From NCBI GenBank assembly GCA_930367215.1, contig OV884057.1:198823621-198887620 (forward strand): 64,000 nt of DNA. Direction: 5' to 3'. A model generated the notes under the pieces. It ran no database searches. It had not been told where the DNA came from and was given only the letters and a program-made list of their open reading frames with translations. Positions 1 to 10,639 of the stretch are shown here, one piece after another. This DNA comes from Pollenia angustigena (lineage: Eukaryota; Arthropoda; Insecta; Diptera; Polleniidae). The position numbers and the translations under genes are program-made. How positions within the stretch are numbered: position 1 is the stretch's first letter; every line of letters begins with the position of its first letter.

Positions 1-97
1 ATCTCCAGCAATTATTACATCATCATAACAGGGTGTTAGAATTTCAAGAGTTTTGAAAAAACGTTTCATACACTCACAATATTCTGAACGTAAAATT

Positions 98-350
98 AAC
101 TGAAATTGTTATTTAAAATAAATGAAAATTCAATTAAAAACCGGTCAACTTATTTTTCATTTATTTTTAACAAAAAGTTCATTTAATTTTTACTGTCAAA
201 AATTCAACACCATATTCCGTAAAATCAAATAAATATTCAGTTATTTTTTAAAATTTTACTGTCAAAAAATTTACCCCATATTCAGTAAAAACAATTAAAT
301 ATTCAGTAAAAACAATTAAATATTCAGTTATTTTATTAAATTCAGTAATT
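98..350. repeat. A+T-rich ~60-bp tandem units, left arm
   Basis: Short units containing 'TTTTTACTGTCAAAAA', 'CCATATTC.GTAAAA' and 'AAATATTCAGTTATTTT' recur here two to three times. The same units occur in reverse orientation at about 1790-2035, so the two arrays form an imperfect inverted repeat about 1.4 kb apart. The spacer is mostly a later hAT insertion. No coding sense is seen. Confidence 0.55.
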
Positions 351-361
351 TTCGTTAACTA

Positions 362-409
362 CACAAAAAAGCCGAATTTCTAAAAAATACCCGACAGACA
401 CCTGTCCGC
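362..409 (-). repeat. Fragment of the 'GGTACTTTTT' repeat family, split by a hAT
   Basis: The text around 'GCCGAATTTCTAAAAAATAC' and 'GACACCTGTCCGC' is the reverse complement of a stretch near 49.93-49.97 kb. It resumes at 1532 after the hAT insertion ('CTGTCCGCTTGTTTTTCTT'). This gives the pre-insertion state of the site and supports the hAT boundaries. Confidence 0.65.
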
Positions 410-1531
410 CAGGGTTTTCAGATTAATTTTGACCTTTTTCGCCAAATCCAATGTCAAAAATCGCCAAAATCGCCAAAGCCTTTGTTTACAAGTTTTTGAC
501 AATAAAATACATATTTTTTAAGTTATTAAAATTATTTTTTGTAAATCCTAAAAAATTAATTGGTTCCGTATCGCTAAAATACGCCAAAAATTCCAAAAAA
601 TTCGCCATAATATATATTTTGTTTAATTTTTATTTAGAGCGATATAAAAAAAGTTAGGGCCCACAAAAAAGGTACGATGTTTACTATAAAATAATTTATA
701 GTAGTCTACTTAAAGCAACAAAAAAAGAATTTTTGCGGTTAGTTCTAAACAAATATTAGAAATGCACTTATATCTAAAACGCTTTACCGGCAAGACCCGC
801 TAATTGTCTTCTTATTTGGAATGCATTGTGAGGGTGTTACATTTATTCAACGGAGGTATAAAAGAAGTGCAACACGTGCTATTCGCATTAATATAACTTA
901 TAACTCCTAATAACGCGTCTATTGCATTCTAATTCGAAGGCGAGTTTTAGTGGAGTTCATAGTTTCAACACAGGCATTACTAATTGTAATTACCGCATAT
1001 AAAGGACAGCCAAAGTAAAGTCCTTGAAATTGTACGTGCCTGCCGTATCCTTGTAGCTTTTAAATGTTGGCCTTAACTTATATAGTTATCTTTCCAATTG
1101 ACCAACGCTAATTTTTTTCATTGTGTTTCATAAACGTCCAAAGGTATGATAGGATTCATAAAAATCTTTAAATATCACTAACAACAACGTATTTTATCTG
1201 TGATAATAAATTGCCACATACATAATGTGAAAATGCTTATAGACTTAAAACATATTAATGTTTTAAGGAATTCTATTTATTGATTTTTTCAAGAGCAATT
1301 TAAATATTAAAAACACTTTTCTAGAAGGTTTTCATTAACTTCATGAGCCATTTGAACTCACCTTCAAATACCTATCATACATATGATTGCCTGAAATTTC
1401 TTTCATAGGTCATCAAAAATAGCCAGTTGGCGATTTCTACTATTTTATAAATCGCCAAAAAATCGCCATGTCGCCAAATCAAAAATTAGGTCGCCAAACA
1501 TGTTTGAAAATCGCCACATCTGACAACCCTG
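410..1531. mobile_element. Non-autonomous hAT-like element, 8-bp TSD CTGTCCGC
   Basis: The left end reads CAGGGTTTTCAGAT and the right end is its imperfect inverse (…ATCTGACAACCCTG). Both sides carry the perfect 8-bp direct repeat CTGTCCGC (402-409 and 1532-1539). An 8-bp duplication plus a CA-GGG terminal repeat is the hAT signature. The hexamer TCGCCA/TGGCGA is repeated near both ends (about 438-475 and 1428-1520), as expected of subterminal transposase-binding sites. The 1.1-kb interior codes for nothing recognisable; a 68-codon open stretch at 451-657 is low-complexity and is not called. It is inserted in a copy of the GGTACTTTTT repeat. Confidence 0.83.
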
Positions 1532-1789
1532 CTGTCCGCTTGTTTTTCTTATAAGCGAGAGAGGGAGAATATTATTATTTACCTACCCTGGTACACACGT
1601 TTGTTTAACTTTTGTTGTACTGACCACGTTGTTTACAGAAGAACTCTCAATTATAAGACACCAGCAGCATGACCGATATGGCTTCGCAATTATTTTACTT
1701 TTAAAATTTGATGTATTTAACTAAATTATTTTAACAAATAGAAAATGGGAATTGCTTACACAAAGCAAGCAACTCATTTTTTATAGATA

Positions 1790-2035
1790 AGTAAAAATTA
1801 ATTTTTGGTAGTAAAATTATATAAAATAACTGAATATTTAATTGTTTTTACTGAATATGGTGTTGAATTTTTGACAGTAAAATTTTATAAAATAACTGCG
1901 TATTTATTTGTCTTTACGGAATATGTAGTTAATTTTTTGACAATTAATTTATATAAGATAGCTAAATATTCATTTGTTTTTATGGAATTCACGGTTGAAT
2001 TTTTGACAGAAAAAATTCAATGAAATTTTCGTTGC
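1790..2035. repeat. A+T-rich ~60-bp tandem units, right arm
   Basis: This is the reverse-orientation partner of the array at 98-350. Three units run 'AAAATAACTGAATATTTAAT…' then 'TTTTTGACAGTAAAATT'. A 72-codon reading frame over it (1805-2023) is just the translated repeat (TEY.VEFLT motifs), not a gene. Confidence 0.55.
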
Positions 2036-2289
2036 TTTAAATTACATTTTTATTTAATTTAACATAAAGAAGAATTTAACTCAATCAACGGACAATATTA
2101 ACTGCAACTGAAAATCCGTATTAATATGCACTTTGTTTTTTGAATAACTGTTAGAATCAGCTAAAAATAAATTTGCTTGGAATTTTAAATGTTTATTTAT
2201 TTAAAAATGACTGAACGGAATATTTCTTAAATAAACTACAGTCCGTTACTGTAATAATATTGTGAGTGTACCTATACTACTATTTGGCC

Positions 2290-2560
2290 TATACACAGCC
2301 AATAAGTTATTTCCGTCCCGCACTTTTTATTTCAAGAAATAGATACTCTACTAAATTCCGACCAAAAATTTCCTCATTTGGGTCATATACAACCTCATCA
2401 GATTCATCATCACCAGATTTGGCTCGCACTCTAAAAGTTATGCCCTTCTTCACATAAATTGCTACGCCAGCAGCATATCCCATTCTATCCACTCTACATA
2501 CATTGTAGCCGTTCATAGACATGGAAAGACATTAGGATCAAACCAGGTTCCAGGTTAAGA
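2290..2560 (-). pseudogene. LINE apurinic-type endonuclease fragment
   Basis: The minus strand encodes a fragment reading 'NGYNVCRVDR', then 'GVAIYVKKGI', then 'VEYLFLEIKS'. This is the middle of the APE-type endonuclease domain of CR1/Jockey-group non-LTR retrotransposons (GYN..R.DR…GGVAIYVK…EYLFLE). A frame break just upstream separates a 'TWFDPNVF' piece (typical ETWF motif) near 2525-2560. The open piece is 71 codons (2307-2522), far short of the ~220-residue domain. No RT follows on this strand, so it is an isolated relic. It is not the 5' part of the LINE at 4.8 kb, which is on the opposite strand. Confidence 0.7.
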
Positions 2561-2624
2561 AGAATTCTTGACAAGAAGTACGAAAAAACAGAAGTAAGGG
2601 GGAACATGTTAAATCAATTAAAAT

Positions 2625-2955
2625 GGATAATCTTTGAAAAAAGCTAATTTCGATCTACCAAAGGTTAAAATTAAAATAAAATTTGGTTAAAGGATTGATG
2701 TTTGACTATTGACGTCAGCAGTCATCGATGGCTGCGAGTGTAAGACGGCAAATCCCTCTAAAGAGATCAAGTGGTTGTGATCGAAACATGTCAGGGTAAC
2801 CAGCCGCCTGGGTTCGAATCTCTGGTCAGTCAAGAATGGAAAATTATCAATAACAATTTTAATTAATTTTCATGTTGTAAAATTCCTTTCTTCATAAAAA
2901 TAATTTAATGGAAAATTAAATTTGATGAACTTAAGCCTAATTAAAAATATTATAC
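2625..2955 (+). repeat. ~330-bp repeat with tRNA-like core, copy 1
   Basis: It shares long near-identical text with 7780-8110 and, inverted, with 58960-59295. The shared blocks are 'TTTCGATCTACCAAA', 'TGACGTCAGCAGTC' and 'GGCTGCGAGTGTAAGACGGC'. The centre (about 2760-2835) has an A-box-like 'GATCAAGTGGTTGTGATCG' and a B-box-like 'GGGTTCGAATC', about 45 bp apart, as in the 3' part of a Ser-type tRNA. The tail after it ('ATTATCAATAACAATTTTAA', 'CATGTTGTAAAATTCCTT') is conserved in all copies and ends near 'GCCTAATTAAAAATAT'. It is a tRNA-derived SINE or a MITE carrying such a core. Confidence 0.6.
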
Positions 2956-3266
2956 ATACAAACATTATGCTAACTTTTTGACAAATCCTTTACAATTATT
3001 TGCTTGTTTGTTTTAAATTTTTTTTTGGAAAACAACTATTTAAAAAAAGTAAGAATTGCAATTTATATCTTTTTTTAAATTGCTGACCTGTTTGTATTTG
3101 TCTTGGGAAAGGCTGTTGAATTGAAAAATAAAAATTGGGGTTGCATGCAAACATACATACATACTTATTTGGGTATTTGATGTAAATCGTTTAAGAAAAC
3201 GAAACGATTTAATATCGATAAAAGTGTTTTGAGTGTATAAAAAAATTTATTTCTAATAAATTTTAT

Positions 3267-3393
3267 GTGCTGTTTTCACAACACAAGTGACTGAACGTGT
3301 AGTAAAATTTGTATGGAAAACACTCAAAAAACTGAGTGCTTTTCATATAAATTTCACTACACGTGCAGTCACTTGTGTTGTGAAAACAACACA
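3267..3393. repeat. Near-perfect palindromic MITE/hairpin
   Basis: Two ~58-bp arms, starting 'TGCTGTTTTCACAACACAAG' and its inverse at the other end, are separated by only a few bases ('AAAAAACT'). The DNA would fold into one long hairpin. Overlapping 70-codon reading frames here are shadows of the palindrome. Confidence 0.7.
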
Positions 3394-3442
3394 TTATTTT
3401 ATTATTTCCTGTCTAAATTCTTTAAAATTTTATGTTATAAAC

Positions 3443-3660
3443 AGGGAAACCGCAAATATGCTCTACAAAAGTGGTTTATGCGCATTAAATATGCACTAAA
3501 ACTTGAAAATATGCCCCTCAAATTGTAAAACAATATGCCCAAAAAACAAACATTGGCTATTTTAAAATTGTACAATACTTTTGAAACGGTTGAATTAAAC
3601 ATTTTTTTCATATGCCTTAAATGTATAATTATATTAACTAATATGCATGTGGCAGTGTAA
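3443..3660. repeat. End fragment of the 'ATATGC' hAT-like family
   Basis: It begins CAGGGAAACCGCAAATATGC, then has several ATATGC repeats ('GCGCATTAAATATGCACTAA', 'GAAAATATGCCC'). It matches the ends of the elements at 17268-17931 and 23763-25358. The opposite terminus is not evident, so this is probably a one-ended fragment. Confidence 0.6.
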
Positions 3661-3701
3661 ATAAAACTGAACTGGCAAAATAAAATAAAGAAATTTGTTT
3701 T

Positions 3702-3752
3702 ATTTTTGTATTTTCTTTACCAGTTGTAAGTGGGTAAAGAAAATACAAAAAT
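3702..3752. repeat. Short perfect hairpin
   Basis: 'TTTTTGTATTTTCTTTACC' is followed after about 10 bases by its exact inverse. Stem about 19 bp. Confidence 0.7.
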
Positions 3753-3759
3753 TAAGAGT

Positions 3760-4800
3760 TGACAAAAAATCAACCAATTGTAGTCGGGATTGTAAGAAAA
3801 GATAAACTTACTGTTTATTGTTGTTGTTTTTGTTTAAGCTTTGATATTGTTACAAGTAAAACTGGGGCTTATAATTCCTATTCGCTTAACAGTTTTATTT
3901 GTATAATATCTTTAGTTTTTCTAAAATCTTTTGATGAAGTTTCCTGACGATCTTGCCTAAGCAACCAGTGAAATGCGCATAGGAATAGCTTATCCCATCA
4001 ACAATAAACTTCAGTTTGTCAATAGTATGAAATGGGAATTTAGCACATTATCACGAAACCTTGATAATTAATTTTTGAATCCCAAGAAAAACTTTGATAA
4101 AATTTGTTTTGCTTACACTGAAAATTAAATATCGAGTTAATACCCTCTTGTGGATCAAGTGCGAACTGTATTTTGAAAAAAAGTTAAGACTATAATGGAG
4201 GAGGTCCACAACAAAACGCAATAATTACACCATAACATTTTTTTGGATAAACGACAAAATGTAATTTAAGTAAGCAGCACATACATTTTTTATAAAACAA
4301 TTATTGAGGTATTATTGCAAGGCGAATTCGTGTAAACGGTGGTGTCGATACTACAACAAGTAACAACACCAAAAACACAACAATGTATTTTGTTGCTGCT
4401 TTCGTTGGCCGATATGTCAAAAACACAAGTAACTTTTGACATTCCTCTCTCTAATTTTAAAAAAAAGTAGCACTGCTGTGCTTTCAACGCCACAAATTAA
4501 TTATTTTATCTGACGGTTTGTTTTAAAGTTAATTAGATAACAAATTTGAAATTATTGCGCTTTGGTCCGAATAAATAGTATTAATTTCATTTTTATTTGA
4601 AATGTATGAAAATAACAAAAGCAAAAGGTATAACCTAAGCCAAAATTCCTTACGTTTTGAAGTTATCTAAGAGTTACCACCAGAGCATAATTTATTAATA
4701 AAGTTAATTTTTTTTAAATTTCTTGTAGCGATTTATTGCAAAGATGTGTAATTATTGCATTTTTCTCTGAACCATTATATTTGATATTGAATTGCAGTGT
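3760..4800. other. A+T-rich stretch, no gene recognised
   Basis: No protein motif, terminal repeat or RNA signature was recognised on either strand. Reading frames of 62-67 codons at 3759-3947 and 4290-4493 show no domain and are left uncalled. Confidence 0.5.
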
Positions 4801-6303
4801 AGCTATTGAGTTGCTGGAAAGTTGCTAACTTAACGCCAATTCCTAAAAAAGGAACCGCTAATAACCCTGAAAATTACCGCCCAATAGCAATTTGTTCGGC
4901 ACTTTCCAAAGTTATGGAGAGTATGGTAAATTACCATCTTGTCAAATATTTAGAATCAAACTACCTACTAAGCGACCGCCAGTATGGCTTTCGTAGAGGT
5001 CGCTCTACTGGAGACTTACTAGCTCTGTTATCGGAAAAATGGTGCTGTTCCATTCACCATTTTCGCGAAAGTAAGGTAATTGCTTTGGATATTTCCAAGG
5101 CGTTTGACAGAGTCTGGCATGGTGCACTCTTGTCAAAACTTGCTGCATTTGGTGTCGGTGATAATTTCTCTCGATTTATATCGAGTTTTCTCAGAGATCG
5201 CACTATACGAGTTGTTATAGATGGGGTTTCGTCAAACGAGTTCAAGATTCATTCAGGGGTGCCGCAAGGCTCCGTTCTTTCTCCTACTCTATTTCTTATC
5301 TTTCTAAATGACCTCCTTTGTCAAACTTACAATCCTATCTACTCTTTTGCAGATGACAGCAACCTTTGCAACTCGTTCTCATTCGAATGTAGACCAAGCG
5401 TATCCGATGTCGCTGCTATGTGGCAGAATATGAATGATACGCTTGGCCGAGACCTTGACATAATCTCGGAATGGGGTCGTGCGAGTAGGGTCGATTTGAA
5501 TGCCCGAAAAACCCAATGTTGCATGCTGACGCATAAACGCCCGACAAATCAAGGTGCCTCATCTGTATATATGGGTGGTTTAATTATTGAGGAATCCGAA
5601 TCTCTTGATGTTCTGGGCATGAGGATACAATGTGATGTCCGATGGGCAGAACATATATTCAAGGTGTCGAAAGAACATTCAAGTGACTCGGTTTTCTAAG
5701 ACGGTGTAGGATATACTTCACTCCATCTGATCTCCTTACTATTTATACCACCTATATCCGACCGCGTATGGAATACAGCTCTCATGTGTGGGCCGGTGCT
5801 TCAAAGTCTATTTTGGAGCTTCTCGACCGCGTGCAGGAGAGGGCGAAGGTTCTCATTGGTGACAGTAGGGTATCCAATTCTATTGACTCCCTTGAGCACC
5901 GTCGCAATGTGGGTTGTATTTGTCTGTTTTATCGTTACTACAATGGGATGTGTTCTGACGAAATTAGGGATCTGGTTCCCGAAACCCGTACGTTTGTTCG
6001 TAATACACGTTTTTCCTCAAGAGCCCATCCTTATGTGGTCGATTGGCAGGTGAATCGTACAACGCATTACAGAGAGAATTCGTTTCTTTCCCTCACAGTT
6101 CGTATGTGGAATAACCTTCCTGCAGAAGTCTTCCCTCTCACTTACAACATGATTAAGTTCAAATCGAATGTTCACAAACACTACTCCCTCTATTCACCTT
6201 CCCACAACATATTTTCCTAGTTCCAACACAATGCAATGCATTAGTAGGGGTCATCCCCTGAGTGCTGGTCCTAACAGTAAACAAAAAAAAAAAAAAAAAA
6301 AAA
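4800..6303 (+). mobile_element. 5'-truncated non-LTR retrotransposon (CR1/Jockey group) with poly(A) tail
   Basis: The element starts abruptly inside the reverse transcriptase and runs through the C-terminal domain to a ~60-base 3' UTR and a 21-A tail (6283-6303). 5' truncation with a 3' poly(A) is the hallmark of target-primed LINE insertion. Only the 3' ~1.5 kb remains; ORF1, the endonuclease and the N-terminal RT are missing. It has one frame break, so it is a comparatively young copy next to its neighbours. Confidence 0.88.
4806..6220 (+). pseudogene. Reverse transcriptase, N-truncated and frameshifted
   Basis: The first 298 codons (4806-5699) carry the RT core in order: 'LTPIPKKG', 'NYRPIAICSALSKVMES' (motif 1), 'QYGFRRGRST' (motif 2), 'ALDISKAFDRVWH' with the first catalytic Asp (~residues 96-108), 'SGVPQGSVLSP' (~155) and 'SFADDSN' with the catalytic FADD box (~180). 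A single-base slip near 5670-5690 ends this frame. The correct frame resumes before 5768 and encodes the ~170-residue C-terminal domain ('LLDRVQERA', 'LFYRYYNGMCS', 'VRMWNNLPAEVFP') to the stop at 6218-6220. There is no RNase H domain. The catalytic core is intact, but the protein is inactive through truncation and frameshift. The conserved order and length are those of CR1/Jockey-type ORF2; the exact clade was not settled by eye. Confidence 0.85.
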
Positions 6304-6484
6304 TTAAATGCTTTATAATAAAGTTAATATAGATGATTTCAATGTGTAGAATAGGATTCAATAAAAAAATCAAAAACTTGAAAAATGTATTATTGAGAAA
6401 TGGATTTTAAAATCATTTGAAATTCATTGCGCCTTTTTAAAGTGACCGTTTTGAAATCGTGCGATTTTTTTTTAAATACCTGTA

Positions 6485-7115
6485 CCCATGTTCCGTAACT
6501 TTAGTAACAACTTCTCTCACCGAAAAGATGTGAATCAAAATCTCCATAGTTTCTCGAAAAGTGAGAACGTGAGAAGTGACGTCGTTACGTTATAATTGTC
6601 ATAATAATCCACTCCAAGCCGATGTGAAATTGCAGACGTTGGGAACGCCAATCACACATCGTTTACGGCGACCAAAATTTAAACATTTTTACCGACGGCG
6701 GCGAAAATACAACCATCGGCTATACCAGATAATGTAAAGTGAGAGTTTAATGTTTGTTGTTTACAAAATAGCTTTAAAATCATTTTTATATTTTAAAAAA
6801 ATTTTAAAATAAAAATAATTAAACAATGAAACAAAATACTGACCTCTTAATCATTGCATTTTTAATTTTTTTGAAGTTTTAAATTTTTTTTTCGCACCCC
6901 GTTTTTATTCGTGAGTTATTTGACAGTTCAAAGCGTGAACTCCCTCACAAAAATTTTACAAGCTAACTTTTTCTGTAAATTGGCGAGTAATTTGCAAAAA
7001 ATTTAAAGACGCGGTTAACTGACCAAAACAGTTGTTTGTTTAAATTTATTGCACATGTTTTATATTTCAAATTTCAATCAAAAAGTTTCTTGACGCGGAA
7101 GTTACAGAACATGGG
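6485..7115. mobile_element. ~630-bp element with 16-bp terminal inverted repeats
   Basis: The left end CCCATGTTCCGTAACTT and the right end AAGTTACAGAACATGGG are inverse with one mismatch. A clear target duplication was not found. The interior is A+T-rich and non-coding. Confidence 0.55.
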
Positions 7116-7245
7116 CACTGATTTGTAATATTTTGATATATATTTTTTTAGCCTAAGGCCCTTAATACAAATCTAAACATCTTAAATTATCAGCTTTCTA
7201 ATCCCGTTCGAAAATTAAAAATCAAAGGAAATATCCTTGCCATTA

Positions 7246-7418
7246 GTCAAAAGGGTCTTAAGTAAAAAAAAAGCATGTTGATGGTTTTTAATTTAATTTG
7301 TTATCTTTCATTTGCTCTTTAGGGAAAAAGTTTATAAAATACAACAAATGTATACATAATTTTCAATTTAACATTATGAAAAACTACAGTTTCTGACTTA
7401 AGACCTTTTTGACTATCA
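7246..7418. repeat. Inverted repeat, small decayed MITE
   Basis: 'TAGTCAAAAGGGTCTTAAG' at 7246 and 'CTTAAGACCTTTTTGACTA' at about 7399 are inverse with one mismatch, about 130 bp apart. Confidence 0.5.
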
Positions 7419-7763
7419 CCAAATTTATGACAACTAATAAAAAAAATATAGTTGTCCATGAACTCTAAAAAAAAAAATTTTTTTTATCGATAATTTGTTA
7501 AATTGTTAATAGTAATTTTAAAAGTTTTTTTTCTACACACTGCTGAATGCATGAGAAGTATGAGATAAAACTGTAAATGAAGGCTACAAATAATTATTCA
7601 TCCACACTGCCTGCCTGCGGTTTGGCAAACAAAAAAAAAAAAAAGAAAGTTTTTTAACCTCATAAATATTTCACATAATATATAATGAAAATTTAATATA
7701 AATAGTATTTAATTAGTATTGTGGTTATTTTGTTGAACTATTTATGGTTTTTAATCCAAATTT

Positions 7764-8110
7764 TTAATATTTTTAATTAGGCAAAATGGATAATCATTCA
7801 GGAAAGCAAATTTCGATCTACCAAATGTTAAAATACAATTTGGTTTAAGGATTGATGTTTGACTAGTGACGTCAGCAGTCGTCGATGGCTGCGAGTGTAA
7901 GACGGCAAATCCATCTGAGGAGATCGAGTGGTTGCGATCGAAACATGTCATGGTAACCTGCCGGCCAGGGTTCGAGCCCGAGCCACGTCAAGAATGAAAG
8001 ATTATCAATAACAATTTTAATTAATTTTCATGTTGTAAAATTCCTTGCTTCACAAAAATAATTTAATAAAAATTAAATTTCATGAACTTAAGCCTAATTA
8101 AAAATATTAA
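7764..8110 (+). repeat. ~330-bp repeat with tRNA-like core, copy 2
   Basis: This is the best preserved copy. The left end 'AATATTTTTAATTAGGC' and right end 'GCCTAATTAAAAATATT' are inverse, so the family has short terminal inverted repeats. The core holds 'GATCGAGTGGTTGCGATCG' (A-box-like, ~7920-7940) and 'GGTTCGAGCCCGAGCC' (perfect B box, ~7968-7984), spaced as in a tRNA gene. A tRNA-like promoter inside a TIR-bearing unit is unusual. It could be a SINE trapped in a MITE, or a SINE whose flanks happen to be inverse. Confidence 0.62.
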
Positions 8111-8282
8111 ATAGTATTTGTTTAATAAAAGGGGTTTCAAGAAGAACTTTGCTTTTCAAATCAAGCAAGAAAGTATAGTCGGTCGAGCCCGACCATTTGA
8201 TACCCTAAAGAGTGTTCCCTATTTGGGAACTACGGCCAATCATGTACCGGACAAAACAAATTTTTGGTAGTAGCTTATGATT

Positions 8283-8355
8283 TATATGAGAGTTCTTTGT
8301 GCTAGTTGAAAAAACAGAATAGCTGGGCACCTGGCTAACCTATTCGAGTACGCTG
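8283..8355. repeat. Terminus matching the long-TIR family, left side
   Basis: 'GGGCACCTGGC…CGCTGAATCCAGTG' matches the terminus of the element at 46283-48771 and, inverted, the terminus at 14285-14335. Only about 60 bp of similarity remains on this side. Confidence 0.55.
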
Positions 8356-9156
8356 AATCCAGTGCTGCAACGCGAAATGAAAGTAGTCTACTAGTAGAGC
8401 AAACTTGCCAAAGGGGTTTGAAAAGATAGCTCGGGCTCCCGAAATATGGGCCCCTAAAGTTTTTGATTTTTTTGAAAAGGCGTTTGGTATAAGTCAAAAA
8501 AAAATCTACTAAATGTACTTCTGAGCTAAAAAATAATTTCTGATGTCTTGAGTAGAATCGTATGGCGAATCTTTTCTTAGAATTTATCAACCCTCTAACT
8601 CTCATTTTAAGGGGAAATTTCTGTCCGATTTCCTAACTCTTACACAATAGTATACTAAAACGGTACTTTAAAGGGTTAAAATGGTATACGAATATTTCTG
8701 GCATCAAATTTTACTAGGGGTCTTTAAAGACCAAGAGTTCGTGCTACGGGTTTTCGAAATTCCGGGCCTTGAAGTTTTTTTAATTTTTCGAAAATCCGTT
8801 TTACATACATTGCACGATTTTTTGGTCTTAGAAGACCCCTAGTGAAATTTGATGCAAAAAATATTCGTAGAACATTTTACATCTCTAACGTATCGTTTTA
8901 GTGTAGAAGTTGGAAAAAGGATAAAAATGACCCCTTAAAATGAGTGTTAGAGGTTTAATACATTCTATGAAAGGAATCGCCATACAATTCTACTGAAGAC
9001 ATCTAAAATAGTCGTTTAGGTCAGAAGTTCATTTAGTATATTTTTTTGACTTGTACCACACTCCTTTTCAAGAAATTCAGAAATGTCAATGCCCAAAATT
9101 TGGAGAATTCGTTTTAAATTCATTGCTCGAACTTTTGGCCTTTAAAGACACCTGGT

Positions 9157-10350
9157 CATGCGCGGATCCAGCTTGAGCCTGAGGGGGGGGGGGGGGGGGG
9201 GTAATTTTGTATAATATAAAAAAATAAAAAATTTGTTTTTAAAAGTTTATTAACAACAATATGTGTATATTATATAAAAAAAAAAAAAAAATCAACAAAA
9301 AGGTTAGATAAAATCTGTGGCATTTTAACAAAACATTTTAAGTCGAGATAAGATAGCAAAAAAGCTTAAAAAAAAAAAATCATGAAAAAATCATCTTGAT
9401 CAAATAATAAAATAAACCAAAATTAAAGAAAAATTTCGTTTATTATACAAAATTTTAAAAACGTAAACCAATGCAGAGAGTTTGGCTCCCTAATACTTTT
9501 CTAAAACTGCGTTTCGCTTGGGATGATTATATTTAAAAAATTTTGTCATTTCTTTAACAAATGTTAAAACTTTTTGTATTAATGGCTTTATTGCTTTTTG
9601 AAATTAAGTTTTTTGATTTATGGGAATAGCAAGGCGTTTGTTTTGCATTAGCTGCAGTTTCTGACTCTGATGTCAGAGAAAACACCCATCTGTTCCAACT
9701 CCTACACAACTTTTTAGGTCACGACCAAAATTTGTCAAAGCTTTAACAACTATTGCTGATAGTGCCCTCTCATCAATGGACAACCCAACGTCATCAATAT
9801 CCTTTGAAGCCTATTCAAATGCGTTTTCAACAAAGCCAATAAATTCTTCCCTACCAACTTTTTGTTGAATGTTGAAATATCTTTAAAATAAGGAAATCTG
9901 GCTTTTCCCCGACAAATCCTTGCTTTCGTCAAAAATTATCAAAAGAATTTTCATTCATATAACACATACATACATAAATATTGCAAATACTAAGGCTTTT
10001 TAATAATTCAACCGCACGTATTATCAAGTCAAACGTTTAGTCTTTGGATATAGATGGCACCTGCTGGGATTGAATGTAGAATAATAAGTATTTGAATATA
10101 GTAAACTAGATGTTTTATTGGAAATATCTAATAAATAACTATTAGGATTAAGATTTGGATACTTATTGAGAGTTTCGTTAGAGATTCAATAAAAAAACAA
10201 AAAAAAACCTTGCTGGGATTTCCAAAAATTTTGTACATTTAAAAAAATATTATTATTGAGAATTCTTGCATCATGGAAATAAACAAAACATTTTTTTATA
10301 ATTTAGGGGGGGGGGGATTTCCTTATTCCCCCCCCCTGAATCCGCGCCTG
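9157..10350 (-). mobile_element. Decayed hAT element, 8-bp TSD (6/8)
   Basis: The ends CATGCGCGGATCCAG (left) and CAGGCGCGGATTCAG (right, inverted) are 13/15 identical. They sit between CACCTGGT (9149-9156) and CCCCTAGT (10351-10358), an 8-bp duplication with two mismatches that lies in a copy of the foldback arm 'CCCCTAGTGAAATT'. A long G run follows the left end (19 G, 9183-9201) and a C run precedes the right end. Length about 1.2 kb, carrying a minus-strand transposase relic. Confidence 0.78.
9620..9960 (-). pseudogene. hAT transposase relic (ZMYM1/DUF4371-like)
   Basis: On the minus strand a 60-codon open piece (9750-9932) ends '…LMRGHYQQ'. A neighbouring frame reads 'LTNFGRDLKSCVGVGTDGC' at about 9665-9745, the conserved patch around a catalytic Asp in DUF4371/ZMYM1-like hAT transposases (CVG.GTDGC). 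Several stops and frame changes interrupt it, and the BED finger and hAT dimerisation region are not recognisable. Its position inside hAT-type ends supports the assignment. Confidence 0.6.
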
Positions 10351-10639
10351 CCCCTAGTGAAATTTCATGCAAAAAATATTCGTAGAACGTTTTAATCCTT
10401 AAAAGTGCCGTTTTAGTATACATATTTTTTAGCTCAGAAGTACATTTAGTACATTTATTTCTTTGACTTTACCAAACGCCTTTTACAAAAAATTCAAAAA
10501 CTGTAGGGGCATATTCCGGGATCCCGTGCTAACTTTTCAAAACCTTTTGGCAAATTTGCTCTACTACTAGTCTTCTTTCATTTGCGTTGCAAATGTTGAG
10601 GCTGGCGGCGATGACCCGAATTTTGTTGCACAGTGTTAT

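Larger units (their letters stand above)
8364..10600. repeat. Foldback-like region with three inverted arms
   Basis: One arm (8364-8790) contains 'TAGTAGAGCAAACTTGCCAA', 'GGCGTTTGGTATAAGTCAAA' and 'CATCAAATTTTACTAGGGG'. Inverse copies lie at about 8815-9150 and at 10359-10600. The region therefore reads as arm, inverse arm, interrupting hAT (9157-10350), second inverse arm. Two similar motifs, 'CCCTAGTGAAATTT' and 'TATTCGTAGAAC', mark the matching points. No protein is encoded; the 107-codon minus frame at 8282-8605 is a by-product of the repeat. Confidence 0.6.

Noticed and set aside
5784..6053. 89-codon frame overlapping the LINE C-terminal domain
   Set aside because: Shadow in a second frame of the conserved LINE coding sequence.
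8282..8605. 107-codon minus-strand frame
   Set aside because: Lies in foldback-like arms with inverse copies nearby. No domain.
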